Shown here one piece after another: positions 38,281 to 47,492 of a stretch of 64,000 nucleotides of DNA. A program made the translations under genes and the position numbers. The notes beneath the pieces are model-generated. The model ran no database searches, was not told the DNA's origin, and worked only from the letters and a program-made list of their open reading frames with translations. Origin of the DNA: Rhizobium sp. Q54. GTDB lineage: Bacteria > Bacteroidota > Bacteroidia > Flavobacteriales > Flavobacteriaceae. Every line of letters begins with the position of its first letter. The stretch's first letter is position 1. The stretch is taken from the NCBI GenBank assembly GCA_943328505.2, contig CALQAH020000002.1:62001-126000 (forward strand), written 5' to 3'.

Positions 38281-40152
38281 TTATCTTCCCATATAAATTA
38301 GTAATACCGAAATGTCACTTGGTGAAACTCCGCTTATTCTTGATGCTTGTGAAATGGTTACTGGTCTAATTTTACTTAACTTCTGTTTTGCTTCAATCGA
38401 CATGGATTTTATTTTATTATAATCGAAATTTTCTGGAATTTTCATGTCTTCCAAACGCGTTAATTTATCCGCATTATTGCGTTCTTTTTCGATGTAACCG
38501 GAATACTTAACTTGAATTTCTGCTTGCTCTAAAATCTCTCTATCCAAATCATTCATTGCAACATATTCTTTTACTTTTTCAAATTTTAAAATATCTTCTA
38601 AATCAATTTGGGGACGAGAAAATACCTTAAACATTTTATCTGCTTGTACAATTTTAGCGCTTGCTTTAGATTCTAGAATTGGATTTGTTTCCGCGACCGT
38701 AACACTGGTTTCTTTAAAAAAATCAACCATCGCATTGCTCGAAATTTGTTTCTTTTCCATTCGCTTTAGTCTTTTTTCAGATGCTAAACCTATCTTGTAT
38801 CCTTTGGCTGTTAATCGAAAATCAGCATTGTCTTGACGCAGTAATATCCTGTATTCTGCCCTTGACGTAAACATTCTATAGGGTTCTTCAGTTCCCTTTG
38901 TGATTAAATCATCAATAAGAACTCCGATATAAGCTTCGTCACGCTTTAAAATTAAAGGTTCTTTTTCTTGGACTTTTAAGGCGGCATTAATTCCTGCCAT
39001 CAATCCTTGAGAAGCTGCTTCTTCATAACCTGTAGTCCCATTGATTTGTCCTGCAAAATACAATCCTTCCACCAGCTTGGTTTCTAAAGTGTGCTTTAAT
39101 TGTGTTGGCGGAAAATAATCATATTCTATGGCGTATCCGGGACGAAAAAATTTTACTTTCTCAAATCCAACAACCGAGCGTAGTGCTTTAAATTGTATGT
39201 CCTCAGGAAGTGAAGTTGAAAAACCATTCACATATACTTCAACTGTGTTCCACCCTTCTGGTTCAATAAACAATTGATGTCTTTCTTTATCTGCAAAACG
39301 ATTGATTTTATCTTCGATTGAAGGACAATATCTGGGACCAATACTTTTAATTCGACCATTAAACATAGGTGAACGATCAAAACCTTCACGAAGAATGTCA
39401 TGTACTTCCAAAGAAGTATAGGTCATGTGACACAGTTTTTGATGCGTCAACGGTTTAGTTTCATCAGAATATGAAAATTTATCTGGATTTACATCGCCAG
39501 GTTCTTCAATCATTTTAGAATAATCCAAAGAGCGTCCGTCAACTCTTGGTGGAGTTCCTGTTTTCATTCTCCCCGACTCAAAACCTACCGCAGTTAAATC
39601 TTCTGTAATTCCGTAAGCTGCGCTTTCACCAGCTCTACCACCACCAAATTGTTTTTCTCCAATATGAATTAATCCATTGAGAAAAGTACCATTAGTTAAA
39701 ACAATTGTTTTAGCTTTAATCTCGATTCCAAGTGATGTTTTTATCCCTTCAACTTTTCCGTTGTTGATTATTAATCCTTTAACCATTTCCTGGTAGAAAT
39801 CAAGATTTGGTGTTTTTTCCAACATTAATCGCCATTCTTCCGCAAAACGCATCCGGTCACTCTGAACTCTTGGCGACCACATAGCTGGCCCTTTAGATTT
39901 ATTCAACATTTTAAATTGAATCGCTGTTTTATCTGAAACTATCCCCGAATATCCTCCAAGAGCATCAATTTCACGAACGATTTGTCCTTTAGCTATTCCA
40001 CCCATAGCCGGATTACAAGACATTTGAGCAATGTTTTGCAAACTCATCGTAACCAATAAAGTTGAGCAACCCATATTAGCGGCGGCCGCAGCGGCTTCAC
40101 AACCAGCGTGACCTGCTCCAACTACTATGACATCGTATTTTTCTAAAAACAT
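38281..40152 (-). CDS. mnmG: tRNA uridine-5-carboxymethylaminomethyl modification enzyme MnmG (GidA)
   Basis: A 623-residue FAD enzyme that, with MnmE, modifies the wobble uridine of certain tRNAs. The FAD-binding motif is VVGAGHAGCEAA near the N-terminus. SCNPAMGGIAKGQIVREIDALGG, split by family convention, and GTPPRVDGRS, NGTTGYEEAASQG and the C-terminal SRISGVSPSDISVL are conserved. Full length. It is bracketed by two parS sites and is a gene often found close to replication origins. Confidence 0.97.
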   Translation of the reverse strand: MFLEKYDVIVVGAGHAGCEAAAAAANMGCSTLLVTMSLQNIAQMSCNPAMGGIAKGQIVREIDALGGYSGIVSDKTAIQFKMLNKSKGPAMWSPRVQSDRMRFAEEWRLMLEKTPNLDFYQEMVKGLIINNGKVEGIKTSLGIEIKAKTIVLTNGTFLNGLIHIGEKQFGGGRAGESAAYGITEDLTAVGFESGRMKTGTPPRVDGRSLDYSKMIEEPGDVNPDKFSYSDETKPLTHQKLCHMTYTSLEVHDILREGFDRSPMFNGRIKSIGPRYCPSIEDKINRFADKERHQLFIEPEGWNTVEVYVNGFSTSLPEDIQFKALRSVVGFEKVKFFRPGYAIEYDYFPPTQLKHTLETKLVEGLYFAGQINGTTGYEEAASQGLMAGINAALKVQEKEPLILKRDEAYIGVLIDDLITKGTEEPYRMFTSRAEYRILLRQDNADFRLTAKGYKIGLASEKRLKRMEKKQISSNAMVDFFKETSVTVAETNPILESKASAKIVQADKMFKVFSRPQIDLEDILKFEKVKEYVAMNDLDREILEQAEIQVKYSGYIEKERNNADKLTRLEDMKIPENFDYNKIKSMSIEAKQKLSKIRPVTISQASRISGVSPSDISVLLIYMGR

Positions 40153-40189
40153 TCTTTTGCTTTTGATATTAGATTTTAAAATCTAAAAA

Positions 40190-40609
40190 TTATTGTTTCA
40201 CGTGGAACATTTTTATTTTTTCGTCTTCTTTAATGCGCATCGCCTTTTCGTCCTCTTCGGTTTTGTCTTTAAAACCACAATAATGAAGAACGCCGTGAAC
40301 CAACACTCTGTTTAATTCGTCTTCAAAAGACACATTAAAGTCTACGGCGTTTTCACGAACCCTATCTATTGAAATAAATATATCTCCGTGTAGTTCGTTT
40401 CCTACTGAATAATCAAAACTAATGATGTCGGTTAATGTATCGTGATCGAGATATTGTTGGTTAATTTCTAACAAATAGTCGTCATCACAAAAGATATAAT
40501 TTATGTCTCCTTCTTTTTTATTCTCAGAAATAATAACTTTAGATAACCAATCGGCGATAACGCTTTCGTTCTCTAGAGTAAATTCTAACTCGTAATTAAA
40601 ACTAATCAT
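40190..40609 (-). CDS. ybeY: Endoribonuclease YbeY (rRNA maturation)
   Basis: A 139-residue zinc-dependent RNase acting in 16S rRNA 3' processing and ribosome quality control. The motif reads HGVLHYCGFKD; the first two histidines are present but Asp stands where the third ligand (usually GYDH) is found, which I recall as common in this phylum. The start overlaps the upstream DUF4175 gene by 8 bp. The last six residues (MFHVKQ) and stop are encoded over a perfect parS site. Confidence 0.9.
   Translation of the reverse strand: MISFNYELEFTLENESVIADWLSKVIISENKKEGDINYIFCDDDYLLEINQQYLDHDTLTDIISFDYSVGNELHGDIFISIDRVRENAVDFNVSFEDELNRVLVHGVLHYCGFKDKTEEDEKAMRIKEDEKIKMFHVKQ
40194..40209 (-). promoter_or_regulatory. 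parS ParB binding site (perfect match), within the 3' end of ybeY
   Basis: Minus strand TGTTCCACGTGAAACA is identical to the well-known B. subtilis parS site. It overlaps the codons for the end of YbeY (MFHVKQ). Confidence 0.93.
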
Positions 40610-43600
40610 TGCTTTTAAAATATTCTTGAACCTTTTGATTAAAATTGGAGCGCAAAGGTAAGCTTTGTCTATTTAAAATTTCTATGCTATTGATATATTC
40701 TTGAAGTCGTGTTGGCAAAGCATTAGATTGATTGGTGTATTCTTTCTTGTTCGTTTCGGCTTGACGTTTCTTTTCTTCTCCTTGTTGTTGTAAAGCTTTT
40801 TCAAGTTTTAGCAACTCATATTTAACATTTAAAATCTTCTGAAGTGTTTCATTATTAAATCCTTTATTAAGCAATTGTTTTTCTATCTGCTTCATTTGAT
40901 CTAATGCATTTTGTCCATTTCCGCCAAATCCTTGTTTGTTTAATTCGTTTTGTAAAGCTTCACGGAGTTGTTGCTGTTCTTTGTAAATTTCCATTATTGC
41001 TCTAGCATCACCTTCACCATCTTGACCTTGTTCCCCATTACCGTTTCCTTGTCCAGAACCGTTTTCTCCTTTTTCACCTTTTTCGCCTTTGCTTCCTTTT
41101 TCTCCTTTGCCCGATTTTCCATCACTTCCCGATTTTCCATCTTCACCAGGTTTTTGTCCTTGCTCTCCTTTTTCACCATCGTCTCCTTCGCCGGGCTTTT
41201 TACCTTTTTTCATGCCTTTTTTGGCTTTCTCTCCAAGTCCTTCTTGTTTTTTAATAATATCTGGTAATTGCATACCTGGACTGTCGCCTTTCCCTTTTTT
41301 AGGTTTTCCTGCACCGGCACCTGACATTTCCATTTGCATTCCATTCAATAAATCACTCAACATATCAGCTAATTTGTTGGATGATGAGATAGCAAATTTT
41401 TGATGAGAATTCCCTTTTTGAATATCGGCTTCTACTAAACTTTCTATTGCTTTATCAACATTATAATGCACTTCGCCTATCTCTTTTGTAATCTCTTCAG
41501 CCATTTTTGGATTACGTAACGACATTGCAAACAAACTATCGTCAACATGTTTGAACTGTTGTTTCAAATCTTGTTGGATTTTTAAATTCTTATTAAAAGA
41601 TGGTGAACCACGTCTTAAGCCTTTAAATTGGCCCATAACATCTTCTTGGGAAAAAGAATACGCTAATAAATTATCCAATATTTGACGAAGCATAGCAACA
41701 TCTTCTTCCATTTGTTCCTTTTCACCAGAATCCATAGCCTCTTTCATGTCTTGACTCATTTGCTTCATTTTTTTGGAAGCACTTTTCTGTTTTGGTTTGG
41801 CTTTTTCTTTTTGTTGTTTTTGTAATTGCTCTTTAGCGTTTTTTAAATCTTCATCAATGCTTTTTTCTTTAGGTTCAGAATTTGGAATATCAACTGGGTT
41901 TTTCAACTCTTTATTGTCTTTTTCCAAATCTTTTAACTCTTCTTGAATTTTATCAAATTCTTTATTGATGTCGTCTTGTTTCTCCTCGTTGTTCTCTTTA
42001 TCGGACTCAGAAAGTTTGTCTTGTTTCTCAGAAAGTTTATCTAATTTATCCGCTATTTGTTCGGCTTTTTTCTCGACATAATATTTTTTAGTCAACTCCA
42101 CCAATTGCTCCAAACTTTTCATTTGATTCTTACTGGTTTTCTCGAACTTCTCCATTTTTTCAAGAAACTCTTCTTTACTAATTTTATCATTCAATTTTTT
42201 AAGTTCGTCCAAAAGCTTTTGATTTTTTTCTAAATCTTTCTGAGATTTTTCTAATCGCTCTTTTAAAACTTCTTTTAATTCGTCTTTCTTATCGGTTTTG
42301 ACTTTCTCGAGATTGTCTTTCATTTTCTCGGCAAACTCTTTCATCATATTGTCTTGCTCTTTCTGACGCTGAATAAAATCGTTTACTTTTTGTTGTTCTT
42401 TAAATTCAAATGTTTCTTTTTCTTTCCCCATTTTTTGCAATTTGTCCATTTCAAATAATTGTTTTTCTTGGGCATTTAATGATTTTTGTAACGAATTAAT
42501 ATTGTCGTTTTGTTGTTGAATCATTTGGTCTTCTTTCTCTGTTTCTGTGGCTATACGGTTGCTAAATACAGAGGATTTAGAACTTTTAAAGTTATGAATG
42601 GCATCGTTATCAAAAATCTCGAAATAATATTCGTAGGAAATACCTTCTTCTACTGGAAGATTGCTTGGAAATGAGAATACAAATTGGTCATAAACATCTC
42701 TTTTAACAGAAATTATTCCTCTTTTGACCAAATTTGGATTGTCTTTGGAATAGTATACTATTTGAAGTTTTGACAATCCATAATCATCTGAAACTTGTCC
42801 TAAAACGTAATTTTTACCAACACGTAAACTATCTGGAGCATTGTTGACGTTGATGGTTGGAAATTGATCTCTGATTACTGAAATTTGATAATTTAATTTT
42901 TCGTAATTTTGAACTTTATTATTAGAGGTAAGTATTTGATAATCGGTGTTTTGAGTAATGCTTCTAGTTAATGAAAACGTATTGTCTTGTTTTCCAAATG
43001 TGATTTTAGATTTAGCATCAACCCAATCCACTTTTTGGGTAGCTAAAGTGTTCATTTTCCAGGTAACTCTAGTTCCTTCTGGAATAATTGCATTTCCAGT
43101 TCCTTTTACATTTTCGGATTTTTTATTTAAATATTCCGGGAAATTTAAAACCATTTCAAAATTAGCAATTGAAGGAACAGTAACTACATTCAACTCATAT
43201 TCTTTTGAAGAAACAGTAGTTGACTCAATATGAAATGCAACATTTTGAGAAGGTTTAAGAATGACAAATTCAAACTCACCAGCATTATTGCTTTCCATAA
43301 AATAACTTTCATCACCAATGAAAATCATTGCGTTTTCTGGTACAATATTTCCTTTAGTGGTTATTTTTAATAAAAAGTCTTTGTTTTGTTCGGTTTGTAA
43401 ATTCTCATTTAAAACTACAAATTCAAAAGGAGCAGGTGGCAAAAACTGTTCTTTAAAATGCACTACTCTATTAAAACTTTGAGAAATCATCTGACTGTTT
43501 CCAGACAAGTAAAAGAAGGCAAAAAACAAAAAAGGAATAATCACCAAAGGCAAATATTTTTTGTTTTTTCCTAAATTAATAGCGTTCCCAAACGGAACCG

Positions 43601-44009
43601 GTTGCAGTGTTTTTGCTTTTTGTTCGATCGAAGCCAACAGCAATTCTGACTTGTTCTTATCTTGTGATAATTGCAAAAAATTGGTCAATTTATCGCCTAC
43701 TTCGCTAAAGTGATCCCCAATGATATTAGACGCTTCATTGTAATCTATTCCTTTTTGAAGTTTGAATAATTTAAATAATGGGAATAAAATAAAACGGGCT
43801 AAAAGAAATAATTCAACAGCAATAAACGACCAAAAAAGAAAGGCTCTTGCGGTTGGTTTTAACCAAAGAAAATATTCAACAAAAAGAGTAAATATAAAAT
43901 ACAGTAAGCCTATTCCAACAAAGAAAATTGTCCCACGTAACAATTCGTTGGTGTAAAACTTCTTGATAAAGCTTTCTAATTTGTGATAGATACGATTTGA
44001 ATTCTCCAA
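40602..44009 (-). CDS. DUF4175-family large membrane protein
   Basis: A 1135-residue protein. Two transmembrane helices near the N-terminus (about 22-45 and 55-78) and a third at about 150-168 precede a beta-rich periplasmic region (about 180-500). A long charged coiled-coil segment (about 490-760) and a Gly/Lys/Glu-rich collagen-like region with repeated GEKG triplets (about 930-1000) follow. The overall layout matches DUF4175 of Bacteroidota. Its function is unknown; an envelope role is likely. It overlaps ybeY by 8 bp and is upstream of it. Confidence 0.85.
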   Translation of the reverse strand: MENSNRIYHKLESFIKKFYTNELLRGTIFFVGIGLLYFIFTLFVEYFLWLKPTARAFLFWSFIAVELFLLARFILFPLFKLFKLQKGIDYNEASNIIGDHFSEVGDKLTNFLQLSQDKNKSELLLASIEQKAKTLQPVPFGNAINLGKNKKYLPLVIIPFLFFAFFYLSGNSQMISQSFNRVVHFKEQFLPPAPFEFVVLNENLQTEQNKDFLLKITTKGNIVPENAMIFIGDESYFMESNNAGEFEFVILKPSQNVAFHIESTTVSSKEYELNVVTVPSIANFEMVLNFPEYLNKKSENVKGTGNAIIPEGTRVTWKMNTLATQKVDWVDAKSKITFGKQDNTFSLTRSITQNTDYQILTSNNKVQNYEKLNYQISVIRDQFPTINVNNAPDSLRVGKNYVLGQVSDDYGLSKLQIVYYSKDNPNLVKRGIISVKRDVYDQFVFSFPSNLPVEEGISYEYYFEIFDNDAIHNFKSSKSSVFSNRIATETEKEDQMIQQQNDNINSLQKSLNAQEKQLFEMDKLQKMGKEKETFEFKEQQKVNDFIQRQKEQDNMMKEFAEKMKDNLEKVKTDKKDELKEVLKERLEKSQKDLEKNQKLLDELKKLNDKISKEEFLEKMEKFEKTSKNQMKSLEQLVELTKKYYVEKKAEQIADKLDKLSEKQDKLSESDKENNEEKQDDINKEFDKIQEELKDLEKDNKELKNPVDIPNSEPKEKSIDEDLKNAKEQLQKQQKEKAKPKQKSASKKMKQMSQDMKEAMDSGEKEQMEEDVAMLRQILDNLLAYSFSQEDVMGQFKGLRRGSPSFNKNLKIQQDLKQQFKHVDDSLFAMSLRNPKMAEEITKEIGEVHYNVDKAIESLVEADIQKGNSHQKFAISSSNKLADMLSDLLNGMQMEMSGAGAGKPKKGKGDSPGMQLPDIIKKQEGLGEKAKKGMKKGKKPGEGDDGEKGEQGQKPGEDGKSGSDGKSGKGEKGSKGEKGEKGENGSGQGNGNGEQGQDGEGDARAIMEIYKEQQQLREALQNELNKQGFGGNGQNALDQMKQIEKQLLNKGFNNETLQKILNVKYELLKLEKALQQQGEEKKRQAETNKKEYTNQSNALPTRLQEYINSIEILNRQSLPLRSNFNQKVQEYFKSND

Positions 44010-44092
44010 TTTTTAGTATTTCTTTTTACAACCGATAAAAATACAATTTTAATTGAATACCAAAGCGTTAAAAATTTGCCAAGAAAAAATAC

Positions 44093-44123
44093 TTGTTTTT
44101 ATGAATTTACTTTCCTAATTTTA
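44093..44123 (+). promoter_or_regulatory. Possible promoter for alkane monooxygenase gene
   Basis: TTG at 44093-44095 and TAATTTTA at 44116-44123, spaced by 20 bp, match seven of eight positions of the -7 consensus. The ATG is 19 bp downstream. Confidence 0.4.
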
Positions 44124-44142
44124 AATAAAAAACCAACTGATT

Positions 44143-45174
44143 ATGAAATATTTACTAGCGTATAGCATTCCTTTTGTTGGGGTTTTAGGGATTTATTTTG
44201 GAGGGATTTGGAGTTATACGGCCTTACTTTTTGCCTTTGTAGTTTTACCTATTTTGGAGTTATTATTACCTATCAATGAAAAAAATTACAACGAAATTGA
44301 AGTTACCGAACGATTAAAAAATGTTCTATTTGACGTTTTGTTATACCTTAATGTTCCTATTGTTTATGGCTCGATTCTATTCGCATTATATAAAGTAACT
44401 CATGTTAATTTGTCACTATTCGAAATTATTGGAATTACAATTAGTTTAGGAATTATTCTTGGAGCAAATGGAATTAATGTTGCTCACGAACTCGGGCATC
44501 GTGCAAATTTAATGGAGAGAGTTCTTGGTAAAATCCTTTTAATTCCTAGTCATTATACTCATTTTTTTATTGAACACAATCATGGTCATCATTTGCATGT
44601 TTCCACACCTGAAGATCCATCAACGGCAAAATACAATCAAAATTTATATCGCTTTTGGTTCCAAACCGTTACAGGTACATATTCGAAAGCATGGAAAATT
44701 CAAAAGAAACTAAATCAAGTTGAAAATCGTTCTTGGTTTTCAATAAAAAACGACATGTTTTGGTTTACAATCATTCAAATTAGTTATCTCGTTTTGATTT
44801 ATTATTATTTTGGAAATACTGGATTTATTGTGGCTTTATTTGCTGGAATAGTTGGTTTTTTATTATTAGAAACCATCAATTATATTGAGCATTATGGTTT
44901 AAAAAGAAGCCTGCTTGCTTCCGGAAGATTTGAACGCGTTTCCGAAAAACATTCTTGGAATTCTAATCATGTACTGGGAAGAATTATCCTATATGAATTA
45001 ACCCGACATAGTGATCACCATTTTAAATCCCAAAAGAAATATCAAATTTTGGAATACTATGATATTTCCCCACAAATGCCTTATGGATATCCAACTTCTA
45101 TGGTTTTGTCCTTTTTCCCGCCTCTTTGGTTTGCCGTGATGAATAAAAGAATTCCTTTGGAAATGAAGCCATAA
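44143..45174 (+). CDS. alkB: Alkane 1-monooxygenase (AlkB-like)
   Basis: A 343-residue membrane di-iron monooxygenase that hydroxylates terminal carbons of alkanes or related chains. All His clusters are visible: HELGHR, HNHGHHLHV and HSDHH, plus the HYG signature in NYIEHYGL. Several transmembrane helices precede them. No rubredoxin or rubredoxin reductase gene is adjacent, so electron donors are encoded elsewhere. The true substrate might be fatty acid or another chain. Its 3' end overlaps the promoter of gltX. Confidence 0.87.
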   Translation: MKYLLAYSIPFVGVLGIYFGGIWSYTALLFAFVVLPILELLLPINEKNYNEIEVTERLKNVLFDVLLYLNVPIVYGSILFALYKVTHVNLSLFEIIGITISLGIILGANGINVAHELGHRANLMERVLGKILLIPSHYTHFFIEHNHGHHLHVSTPEDPSTAKYNQNLYRFWFQTVTGTYSKAWKIQKKLNQVENRSWFSIKNDMFWFTIIQISYLVLIYYYFGNTGFIVALFAGIVGFLLLETINYIEHYGLKRSLLASGRFERVSEKHSWNSNHVLGRIILYELTRHSDHHFKSQKKYQILEYYDISPQMPYGYPTSMVLSFFPPLWFAVMNKRIPLEMKP

Positions 45175-45185
45175 TTGTATCTTTG
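45156..45185 (+). promoter_or_regulatory. Bacteroidota-type promoter for gltX
   Basis: TTTG at 45156-45159, an 18-bp spacer and TATCTTTG at 45178-45185 match the consensus fully. It overlaps the end of the alkB reading frame and leaves a leader of about 45 nt. Confidence 0.75.
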
Positions 45186-45235
45186 CGCAATTCGGGCCTA
45201 AAAAGGTCAATCAGTACAAAGTAAAATTTACAATA

Positions 45236-46741
45236 ATGTCTAAACAAGTTCGAGTGCGTTTTGCACCAAGTCCAACTGGCCCTTTACATATTGGAGGTGT
45301 GAGAACTGCCCTTTTCAATTATCTTTTTGCTAAAAAAAATAACGGTGTGTTTTATTTGCGAATTGAAGATACCGACCAAAATAGGTTTGTTCCTGGAGCT
45401 GAAGCCTACATTATGGAAGCCTTGGAATGGCTTGGTATTGCACCAAGTGAAACCGTTGGGAGAAACGAAAAATTTGGCCCTTACCGTCAATCCGAAAGAA
45501 AACAGTTGTACAAACAATATGTGGATCAATTGGTAGCTTCTGGAAACGCTTATTATGCTTTTGATACTGCAGAAGCATTAGATATTCAAAGAAAGCAACA
45601 CGAAGAACAAGGAAAAACATTTATTTACAATTGGCACAATCGTGAAAAATTAGATACTTCTTTAGTTATTTCAAAAAAAGAAAAAGAAAAGAGAATTGCA
45701 ACAGGCGAAGATTATGTTATCCGATTTAAAACGCCAGTGAACGAAACGTTGCATTTGCATGACATCATTCGTGGTGACATAAATTTTGACACCAATCTTT
45801 TAGACGATAAAGTTTTGTTCAAAAGTGACGGAATGCCGACCTATCATTTGGCAAATATTGTGGATGATCATTTAATGGAAACTTCACATGTTATTCGTGG
45901 TGAAGAATGGCTGCCATCCATGCCGTTGCATGTTTTATTATACAGAGCATTTGGTTGGGAAGCACCAGAATTTGCGCATTTACCTTTGATTTTAAAACCA
46001 ATTGGAAATGGAAAATTATCCAAACGAGATGGTGATAAAATGGGATTTCCTGTGTTCCCATTAGAATGGAAAACCGAAGAAGGTATTTCATCAGGTTATA
46101 GAGAAAACGGTTTTTTCCCAGAAGCAGTGGTGAACTTTTTGGCATTATTGGGCTGGAATGACGGAACCGACCAAGAGATATTTTCTTTAGAAGAATTAGT
46201 AGAAAAATTTGATTTGAATCGAGTTCATAAAGCTGGGGCAAAATTTGATCCAGAGAAAAATAAATGGTTCAATCATCAGTATTTACAAAAGCAGAGCGAT
46301 GAAAATTTAGCGAAAACCTTTGCTCCTATTGTCTATGAGAAAGGCATTGCTGTTGATTACACTACTTTGGTAAAAATAGTTTCCCTGATAAAAGAACGCG
46401 CTAATTTTGTTTCCGAATTTTGGGAAATGAGTAACTTTTTCTTTGAAGCACCATCGTCTTATGATGAAAAAGCAGCGAAAAATTGGAAAGAAGATACGTC
46501 TGATTTGATACAACAATTAATTGCTGTTTTAGCAACAATTGAAGATTTCACTTCAGTAAACATAGAAACTATTGTAAAAGATTGGATGACACAAAACGAA
46601 ATTGGAATGGGAAAAGTAATGCAACCTTTCCGATTGAGTTTGGTTGGCGCTTTGAAAGGCCCGCATCTTTTTGATATTGTTGAACTGATTGGAAAAGAAG
46701 AAACTATTAAGCGATTGGAGAAAGCGATTGCTACTTTATAA
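45236..46741 (+). CDS. gltX: Glutamyl-tRNA synthetase
   Basis: A 501-residue class I aminoacyl-tRNA synthetase. The HIGH motif is in FAPSPTGPLHIGGVRTA and the KMSKS motif reads KLSKRDGDK. Length and domain order are normal. It supplies Glu-tRNA for translation and for HemA, also in this window. As glnS is present too, Gln-tRNA can be charged directly. The gene has its own promoter and terminator. Confidence 0.97.
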   Translation: MSKQVRVRFAPSPTGPLHIGGVRTALFNYLFAKKNNGVFYLRIEDTDQNRFVPGAEAYIMEALEWLGIAPSETVGRNEKFGPYRQSERKQLYKQYVDQLVASGNAYYAFDTAEALDIQRKQHEEQGKTFIYNWHNREKLDTSLVISKKEKEKRIATGEDYVIRFKTPVNETLHLHDIIRGDINFDTNLLDDKVLFKSDGMPTYHLANIVDDHLMETSHVIRGEEWLPSMPLHVLLYRAFGWEAPEFAHLPLILKPIGNGKLSKRDGDKMGFPVFPLEWKTEEGISSGYRENGFFPEAVVNFLALLGWNDGTDQEIFSLEELVEKFDLNRVHKAGAKFDPEKNKWFNHQYLQKQSDENLAKTFAPIVYEKGIAVDYTTLVKIVSLIKERANFVSEFWEMSNFFFEAPSSYDEKAAKNWKEDTSDLIQQLIAVLATIEDFTSVNIETIVKDWMTQNEIGMGKVMQPFRLSLVGALKGPHLFDIVELIGKEETIKRLEKAIATL

Positions 46742-46744
46742 AAT

Positions 46745-46774
46745 TAAAAAGCTCCCGAATTTGGGAGCTTTTTT
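46745..46774 (+). terminator. Terminator after gltX (possibly bidirectional)
   Basis: Stem AAAAAGCTCCC with its complement GGGAGCTTTTT, loop 6 nt, followed by T residues. It lies between converging gltX and the beta-barrel gene; A residues on the left allow use from both sides. Confidence 0.9.
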
Positions 46775-47417
46775 ATATGTTAAAAATTACTTGACCATTT
46801 ATAGTTCCTAAGTTCCCTTTAAAGCTATTATTATTATTAAACTCCCGTAAATCGCTATCCTTATTGAGTTTATTCAATATATTAGTGAAACCATATTCAT
46901 AAAAAATCACGGCGCGAACCACTTTGCTACCTGCGGAACAACCCAAATAAAAATTACCACTAACCGTTGATACACCTGTAATTTGACTTGCTTTTAACAA
47001 TGTTCCTTCAATTATTTTATCTTCATCCGCAGCAGCAATTCCTAATTTACCATTCACTTGAAGTACAGGTCCAAAATCTAGAGAAACATGGTCTTCAACC
47101 ACATTATAACTCAATAACAATCTAACCTGAACACCTTGGATACTATATTTTATTTTTTGGTTTAAAGTTGATTCTAAAGAAAAATTATTAGCGAAAAACT
47201 GCATCCCAAAAATCATACTCCAATTATTGTAATAATTTCCCCGAACAGAAAGTCCTCCGGCAAACCCCATTTCAGCTTTGGCTTTAAAATTATTAGTAAA
47301 CAAGGTCGTTTGTGAAATTCCAGCTGATAAACCAATTCTGTTACCATCTCTGTTACCATATTGAGCGAAAGTAGCAGTTGAAATTAGAAGGCAGATAAGT
47401 AAAAACTTTTTTGACAT
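46773..47417 (-). CDS. Outer-membrane beta-barrel protein (PorT-like)
   Basis: About 214 residues. A signal peptide MSKKFLLICLLISTATFAQ leads into a series of amphipathic beta strands typical of PorT/OMP_b-brl-type small porin-like proteins. No enzyme motif is present. The open frame begins 11 codons earlier, but ATG 47417 starts the signal peptide. The gene is divergent from the SPFH gene and ends at the gltX terminator. Confidence 0.72.
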   Translation of the reverse strand: MSKKFLLICLLISTATFAQYGNRDGNRIGLSAGISQTTLFTNNFKAKAEMGFAGGLSVRGNYYNNWSMIFGMQFFANNFSLESTLNQKIKYSIQGVQVRLLLSYNVVEDHVSLDFGPVLQVNGKLGIAAADEDKIIEGTLLKASQITGVSTVSGNFYLGCSAGSKVVRAVIFYEYGFTNILNKLNKDSDLREFNNNNSFKGNLGTINGQVIFNI

Positions 47418-47492
47418 GGCGAATTTATTATTTGTAACAAACATAAACATATTTCGTATAAAGAGTATACTAACAATTTAAATATTTAAAAA

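Noticed and set aside
41089-41403. Plus-strand ORFs opposite the DUF4175 gene (40968-41403)
   Set aside because: They are reverse reads of the low-complexity Gly/Lys/Glu-rich region, with no family similarity.
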